Source: Dreissena polymorpha
Taxonomy: Eukaryota; Mollusca; Bivalvia; Myida; Dreissenidae
NCBI RefSeq assembly: GCF_020536995.1
Contig: NC_068357.1
Location: 64,775,221-64,839,220 of the forward strand
Direction: 5' to 3'
Length of the DNA: 64,000 nucleotides
Both the position numbers and the translations under genes were made by a program. Below are positions 57,898 through 64,000 of this stretch, piece after piece (within the stretch, counting starts at the first letter, position 1; the number at the start of each line of letters is the position of its first letter). The notes under the pieces were generated by a model. The model searched no databases. It worked only from the letters and a program-made list of their open reading frames with translations, and had not been told where the DNA came from.

Positions 57898-59535
57898 CAT
57901 ACCCGTAGCCAGGGGGAGTGCGTTGGGTGCGTTCGCACCCAATCTTTTTGGACAAGTAAACAAATTGTACTATAAGTACAACTTTATATGACGCACAAAC
58001 GGTTATTTCTTTTTTCCAGGAACCAAGTGAGTCTACGTATTTCAGCGTTAAAATAATGTTGTATTCAATATGCAACCGAAAGGTCACCATATAATTATTT
58101 TTTTCGATTAAGTCATTACCAAAATAGCGCGTGATTTGTGGCAGCAACATTTGAGAAGATTTAAGAAGCTGGTCTCCGAAAAATGGAATTGGAATCTTTG
58201 TTACAAATATATATTTCTTTTCTGTATAATGCAAATTTATTAACCAGGCACTCTAATCCGTAGAAAATCGATACTTATTTATATATAGTTGATACTAAAT
58301 GATTGTTTCGTAACTTTTGGCATCGTTATTAATGTCTATAACTGTAATAGATATCATAACAAAATGTAGAAGCCTACTTATTAAGGTCGAAATTCCAGTC
58401 CAATAACCTTTTTCGACAATTTTCTAAATGGCTGGAAAACAATTTGATTAACTTGAATAAATGCATAATCTTATAAAAAAGAAAAGACATTTTAGATGAT
58501 AATTAACGGAATGTTATGTCAGCTTCCGAAAACTTACGATACAAAAAGCTTTTTGGTTTCACTGGTCATACAGATTGTGTAAAACCGCATAGTTTTAGCA
58601 TACTTGTATGGGTGCTTTCTAAATCAGCCTCGTTCAAATATCCCATTACCCTCGTTACAGCTAAAAAGGATATCTTCAAAGCGAATACGTAATTAATTCT
58701 TAGCCTTCATTGGCTGCGTCTCTTTTCCAGTTAATGTTATGTGCCTTCAACTGAATCTTTACTTGACTGAAATCAAAGAACACCCTTCGACTATTGCCGA
58801 AGACTAATGAGTCACTGGGTAATAACTTTGCATAATACCACGATTTATAACAAAAACACATTGTGCACAGAATTTTCGACAGACTGAATTGTCTTTTTGC
58901 TATATCCTCATACATCCATTTTCGGATCACCGAAAGGGTTTTCCAGCAAAGGATATCAGCTATGCTCAAGTCATGATAATTTTTGTTGTTGAATGACAAG
59001 AAAACAAATCATTGTTACAAAGCAATGAAGCTTTTTTTAGTTTAACAACACTTAATAGCATCTTTTCTGATCCACATGAATAACATTCCACAAAGTTTTA
59101 ATTATGTCAAAATTGACACTAGGAATGTCCTATTCTTAAACAGTTGTTATAATGAATTTAAAACGTTAAAACATATGATCAGATGGACGTTAACGTTTAA
59201 TTTTCATCAACTGTGACGGATCTTGAGCATATAATGGGCCAATAAGTACATCTTTTTTCTTCAACGTCCTGGTATAAATTGTTAAGGACTTTGAGACCAC
59301 AGGGCCAGTAGTTTATGGATATAGGGTCTTAATGAAGCCTTAAGTGTTATATGTTTCTGAAATTCGTTTAGAAGAAGATAACTAATTTGTTAAAAATAGT
59401 TAAAAAAATAAAGTAACCAGTTCTACCATTTTAATTCTTTTTTAGTATTGATGCACATTAGAGAAGACCCAGTTTTGTTAATCGGTGTTTGTTGTAAAAT
59501 ACACTATTAGCACGTTTGGAGCAATGCTAGACAAA
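57898..59535. mobile_element. CCCGTAGCCAGG TIR transposon, copy 2, right end missing
   Basis: It starts CATACCCGTAGCCAGG and follows copy 1 with roughly 85-90% identity up to about 59535. It then diverges, so the last ~600 bp and right TIR are lost. Between about 58375 and 58845 it has some 470 bp that copy 1 lacks. These include part of a minus-strand frame of 99 codons (58999-58700) reading WKTLSVIRKWMYEDIAKRQF, then CTMCFCYKSWYYAK. This may be a transposase remnant, but I cannot name the family. Confidence 0.75.
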
Positions 59536-59965
59536 TTTGGCTAAATAAATTTTCATTTGGCTACAACTTGATGTACATGAAAGCCCAAGAACAAGATTAA
59601 ATATGAAGATTTACTGTTTTGTACGGACAATTTCTCTACAGAAAATGTGGTGCCAGTAAAAGCCATGAGGGTGTAACATAGTAATCACCCTTATTATCAC
59701 TTATGGATTAATAAGATCTGATATATTCACTTTCAACTTGAATTATTGTGCAATTACTGTTCATTAGAAGTGTCATTGTTAAACATCCATAATATAAAAC
59801 AGTTTATAACCCATATACGTGTTATTATATACATTATATCATGCCATAAAATGGCTTATGAATAGCTTTAATTACTTTTATTAATGTCAGTATAAAGGAA
59901 ATATAATAATTGACAAACCATTGTTCATATTTAATACACCCGAAAGTTACCATTTGAAAGTCAAG
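59536..59965. other. Non-coding stretch
   Basis: AT-rich, nothing recognised. Confidence 0.4.
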
Positions 59966-60232
59966 AAATGAGCCTCATTCTGTGAAATCTGGGCTTAATG
60001 CATGTGCGGAAAGTGTCGTCCCAGATTAGCCTGTGTAGTCCGTACTGGCTAATCACGGACGACACTTTCCGCCTAAACTAGATTTTTGATCAGAAGAGAC
60101 TTTCTTTAAACAGAAAATGACATAAAAGAGGAAAGTGTCGTCCCTGATTAACCTGTACGGAGTACACAGGCTAATCTGGGAGGACACTTTACGCACATGC
60201 ATTAAACCCGGTTCTCACAGAGCGATGCCCAT
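59966..60232. repeat. Double-hairpin MITE, well preserved
   Basis: Both outer and inner arms are nearly intact: GCATGTGCGGAAAGTGTCGT with the mirrored GGGAGGACACTTTACGCACA, and inner GTCCGTACTGGCTAATCACG. Confidence 0.9.
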
Positions 60233-60639
60233 TTTCCTAAGTTTAAGCTCAAATACCCGATCGTCTATGAGTTACAGATACATGTCATCTCTTATACTTT
60301 ATGATATGTGCATGCTTGTTTATTTCACGATTTCCCGATATAGACTATAGACAGTCAAGATAAACATTGCAAATCCGTTAATGACTTAAGTCTGAAGGTC
60401 GTTTACAGCGTATTCAAGTTAACATACTTAAGAGCGGACAAAATCTGCAGACTGTTTAAAGGGACATCTTCATTCAAAACCACATGAAAAACATTATCTT
60501 AGAGGATTATAAGTAGAGATATTAAGAAAAATATCACCATTGCGTAAAAGATGTCTAAATCTTATAAACATTTAAATGTAACTTCTATATCGTAGTCTTT
60601 ATTGCAAAAACATCACAAACATGCACACAACGTATTTTA
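60233..60639. other. Non-coding stretch between MITE copies
   Basis: Nothing recognised. Confidence 0.4.
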
Positions 60640-60895
60640 AAAAATAGTCGCGTTCTGAGAAAACTGGGCTTAATGCAGGTGCGTAAAGTGTCGACCCAGA
60701 TTAGCCAGTGCAGCCCGCACAGGCTAATCAGGGACGACACTTTCCGCTTTTATTTTAATTTCAAGGAACTCCCTCCTTATCAAAAATCTAGTTTAAGCGG
60801 AAAGTGTCGTCCCTGATTAGCCTGTGCTGACTGCTGTGGCTAATCTGGGACGACACTTTAAGCACATGCCCAGTTTTCTCAGAACGGGACTCATA
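60640..60895. repeat. Double-hairpin MITE, well preserved
   Basis: From TAGTCGCGTTCTGAGAAAAC to the mirrored CAGTTTTCTCAGAACGGGAC. GCAGCCCGCACAGGCTAATC and GTGCTGACTGCTGTGGCTAA form the inner arms. Confidence 0.9.
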
Positions 60896-61555
60896 TAAAC
60901 ACAGTGAAACTTCAGCTGCATCAGCTGACAAGAAGCAGGGCATAACAAGAAACGGAACGTGTTAAGTCGCTTTTAATTTTCAAATATATAGGTACATCCA
61001 GATTTATACAATTGTATGTGCTTTCTTTCGACTGTTTGACTTCTTATGAATATTTAAATTAATTGTAAAAGGTCATGTTGAAATTGTTTGCTTTAGTCCG
61101 TAAAAAATGTTTATACTGAACGCAGGTCATCATTAAAAAAAAACAACTCATATCATTTTCAAAGAACTAAAAGAACTAACTCTCTTTAAGGCCACAGCGT
61201 CTTTGACAATGGCAAGATTTTCAGTTCACACTGAAATCCGATACCCTTAATATTCAGTAAACAACTAAATTATTGAACCCTCCTTTATTCTAAAACAATA
61301 GGAGACTACATTGTTCTAAAAGAAAGAGCTGTCCTGTGGTCCGATTGTGGTTTTCCACGTGAATCACGTATCTTGTTTGTGAGCGTTGACAGGACTGTTG
61401 TTAGCATACTTTTCGTGTTTCTTTTGTTCTCTAAGACCAATCTACAATAATTAAATATAAATGAAAATTTGATCCATGAAATGTGGCACTGATTTCATAA
61501 ACTGCATTGTTTGTATCGAATAATAGTAATTAATTAAACGCTTAGTACTAACGTA
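60896..61555. other. Non-coding stretch
   Basis: Nothing recognised. Confidence 0.4.
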
Positions 61556-61745
61556 TCTCTAACCATCTAACCGAACCATGAATCTAACCTCTACCCCTAA
61601 CCCTTTGCGCTCACCTAACCATCTATAACTTACCTTCAACAAAGCCCTATCTATTAAACCCTAATTAACCTCTAACTCTAACCTATCATAACCTATGCAC
61701 ACCACCATTATCCCTAACCATCTAACCCTAATTGTTTAAGCCAAG
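61556..61745 (+). repeat. Degenerate CTAACC-rich tract (telomere-like)
   Basis: CTAACC, CCTAAC or ACCCTAA recurs about fifteen times with irregular spacing, for example CCCTAACCATCTAACCCTAA near 61711-61730. It resembles decayed telomeric (CCCTAA)n or a CTAACCAT minisatellite. Confidence 0.5.
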
Positions 61746-63300
61746 TCTCGAGCCATTACCCTAAACATAACCTCAGCATATGTATTCGAGCGAGCCTTAT
61801 TCTTATATTATAATAAAGAATCTCAAACCATCTATCGAGTTCTGATAACTTTATCTTTGAATTATTATTGTGCATGAACACATTGGTATTTACGAAAGAA
61901 AACAGTACACAATAGATACACATTTCCACATTGCTCTGGTATGCACTCAATAATTTGAAAATAGATTTTATATTGATATGCGTGTTGTTTACTTCAATTT
62001 TTCTCAATAGTAGATAGCAATTATGGTTCATTACAATCACATAGTGTAAATCCTACTCAAATCAGTAGTTAAAATACTTAAAATATCTTCGTGTCACGCT
62101 ATAATTGATAGGCTACAAAAGATATGGAACTAAACTTAATTTGCGTCCGAGTCGAAATATGGCAACTGCGAAAAATGTCCGCTTGTTTTGACTGTTTGTT
62201 GTTTTCGTACTTTGTTTATTATTGATTACACCGATTAAAGTTATCTGTATTTAGTACAAACCATCCACTTGTGACTGGACCAGTACACTTGGTCAACTCC
62301 AATAAATTGATTGATGTGACCCTCGTCAGGCGAACATTGGTATGATGCCATATTTAGCAAGCGTAGCGCAGTTGCGCAGCCTGGTCAGAGGTTACCATGT
62401 CCGCCATAAAGTCACGCAGATTTCTCTTTAACGGGATAGGGGAGTTCCTGTTCAGAATACGCGAATACGCAGGCTGGTCTGGAGCTGCGATGGCCGCACA
62501 TGCCAGAAGACCCGTTTTCGCGTGACGCATGTCTTTTTTTTATACTAGTAAGGCTTGTAGAAGACTGAGTTTGTTAATATATATGGTTCTAGTAAATTAA
62601 TCTCTCTTCGAAACAAATATCGTTTTATTTTCAATACAATATTGGTTTTATACCTAAAATTGAGATAGAACGTTGTTTGGCAGATAAACACAGATTATTT
62701 CGAGAATTATGTTGAATGTTCTGTTACATACGTTTAAAAAGATACTTAGAACGAGTATTTACTTTATTGCGCTCAGGACCTACACGAATTGTTCCGTTGC
62801 ATATTATATAGTTTAACAACGATGATTGTCATCCGAAAATTCGATGAGAAGAAATTATATAATATGAACACTATTTTAATATGCTTTTTGTAATGCATTC
62901 GGACAGCGCAGTTTATATAATAAACCTACGTTAAACTAAATGACTTCACGGTAAAATATAGTTTCGTTTTTATTACATGTTGACCTTACCAGAATGGGTT
63001 GAACATTTGTTTACGACAATGCTTTAACAATTTTAACCTCAAGGTGTATTTTTATGGTAAAGAAACATTACGTTGTAAAATATAACAATTTTACACTCTT
63101 GTTATATAAACAGGTGTAAAGAACATGAACTTACTTTTAAAAAGTGTGCATGATGTGATTGGCCTTAACTGCCGATATAATTCCCTTGCATATTAGATTA
63201 TGGATGATAAAAAAATCACAGATCATGTGATGAGTAATATTTTAATTTTCACCCATGCGAGATCCGATCTTCACATGTGAGCAAACTATTATAAGTAACA
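61746..63300. other. Non-coding, with a GC-richer patch
   Basis: No gene was recognised. At about 62355-62530 a GC-richer segment begins GCAAGCGTAGCGCAGTTGCG and ends CCCGTTTTCGCGTGACGCAT. The inner phrase GCGCAGTTGCGCAGCCTGGT and the later ATACGCAGGCTGGTCTGGAG suggest a dispersed repeat with partial inverted arms. Confidence 0.4.
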
Positions 63301-63560
63301 GAGTCGCGTTCTGAAAAAACTGGGCATAATGCATGTGCGTAAGTGTCGTTCCAGTTTAGCCTGTGCAGTCCGAACAGGCTAATCAGGGACGACACTTTCC
63401 GCCTAAATTGGATTTTGCTAACAAGAGACTTAATTTTTAACGAAACATGTCATAAAGCGGAAAGTGTCGTCCGTGATCAGCCTGTGCAGACTACACAGGC
63501 TAATCTGGGATGACACTTTACGCACATGCATTATGTCCAGTTTTCTCAGAACACGACTCA
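63301..63560. repeat. Double-hairpin MITE, best-preserved copy
   Basis: GAGTCGCGTTCTGAAAAAAC mirrors the right end TTTTCTCAGAACACGACTCA across about 260 bp. Each arm has its own hairpin (GTGCAGTCCGAACAGGCTAA and GTGCAGACTACACAGGCTAA). It is useful as the family reference in this window. Confidence 0.92.
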
Positions 63561-63595
63561 ACAAAATAGACGACCGTAACCTGCACGTGTCATAT

Positions 63596-63830
63596 GAGGC
63601 TCGGTCTGGAAAAGCTGGCCTTAAAGCATGTGCGTACCATCTCATCTTAGGAAAGCCTGTGCAGTCCGCAAAGGCTTATCAGAGACGACAATTGACGTTT
63701 TTATATAATGTGTCATTTATGGGAGATCTTTAACTTTATTTTTGTTTAGAAAAAGACTTCCTTCAAACGAAAAATTACATAGAAGCGGATAGTGTTGTCC
63801 GCACAGGTTAATCTGGGTATCAATGCGTCA
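63596..63830. repeat. Double-hairpin MITE, shortened right half
   Basis: It starts GAGGCTCGGTCTGGAAAAGC and has GTGCAGTCCGCAAAGGCTTA. The right half breaks off soon after GTCCGCACAGGTTAATCTGG. Confidence 0.75.
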
Positions 63831-64000
63831 TCAGTAACAAAAAGTCGGTCGTGACTTACACTTAAAATCTTTAATAAGGCAGGCCCACTTGGCAACATCG
63901 ATGAGCGACTCTGAATATTACATGGACGTCAAATGTCCAGTATATAATACCCACAGTGACACATAACAAATAAGAGAGATTCTAGTCATATGCGATTTTT

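Overview
This is invertebrate nuclear DNA. The long AT-rich non-coding stretches, spliced gene, many diverse retroelements and fold-back repeats all fit a mollusc. My best guess is a bivalve, perhaps a dreissenid or another heterodont. That guess rests on the repeat style, such as the motif GTGTCGTCCCAGATTAGCCT in inverted pairs, and not on a species marker.

Host genes are sparse. The one secure gene is an OSER1-like (oxidative stress-responsive serine-rich protein 1) gene on the + strand. It has four coding exons between 24579 and 32374 with phase-consistent junctions and 296 codons. A tiny two-exon minus-strand candidate of 31 codons lies to its left (22762 to 21826), pointing away from it. 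An open frame near 713-960 is unassigned.

The layout runs as follows. 1-2666 is mostly featureless. 2667-3066 is a miniature LTR element (TRIM) whose LTRs carry tRNA-like pol III motifs. 3079-14620 is a broken Ty3/gypsy LTR element whose two halves lie in opposite orientations. Its minus-strand half (about 3286-10473) carries Gag, protease, RT, RNase H and integrase. Its plus-strand half (10474-14620) carries the integrase C-terminus, a PHD-finger-like segment and a TatD-type hydrolase region. 14621-15300 is a LINE 3' end. 18634-21201 is a 5'-truncated LINE with an open RT-RNase H frame. 23180-24530 is an L1-like remnant. 24541-32480 is OSER1, with introns full of repeats.

From 25 kb to the end the window is mostly repeats. 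There are several families with hairpin starts and internal tandem units of about 145-180 bp. There is a TIR element made of about 35 GAGAACCTAGGTTCTC-type palindromes (28388-30240) and a 2.2 kb array of 16-bp units (51950-54150). TTAA-flanked MITEs (one with a tRNA-like promoter), two copies of a TIR transposon (46276 and 57898), a Penelope-like GIY-YIG end (57097-57547) and at least 17 copies of one double-hairpin MITE fill most of the rest.

The items most worth following up are the TatD and PHD cargo in the LTR element, the palindrome-array transposon, the TRIM with pol III-like LTRs sharing a primer-binding core with the Ty3 element, and tandem repeats that carry nuclear-receptor half-sites.
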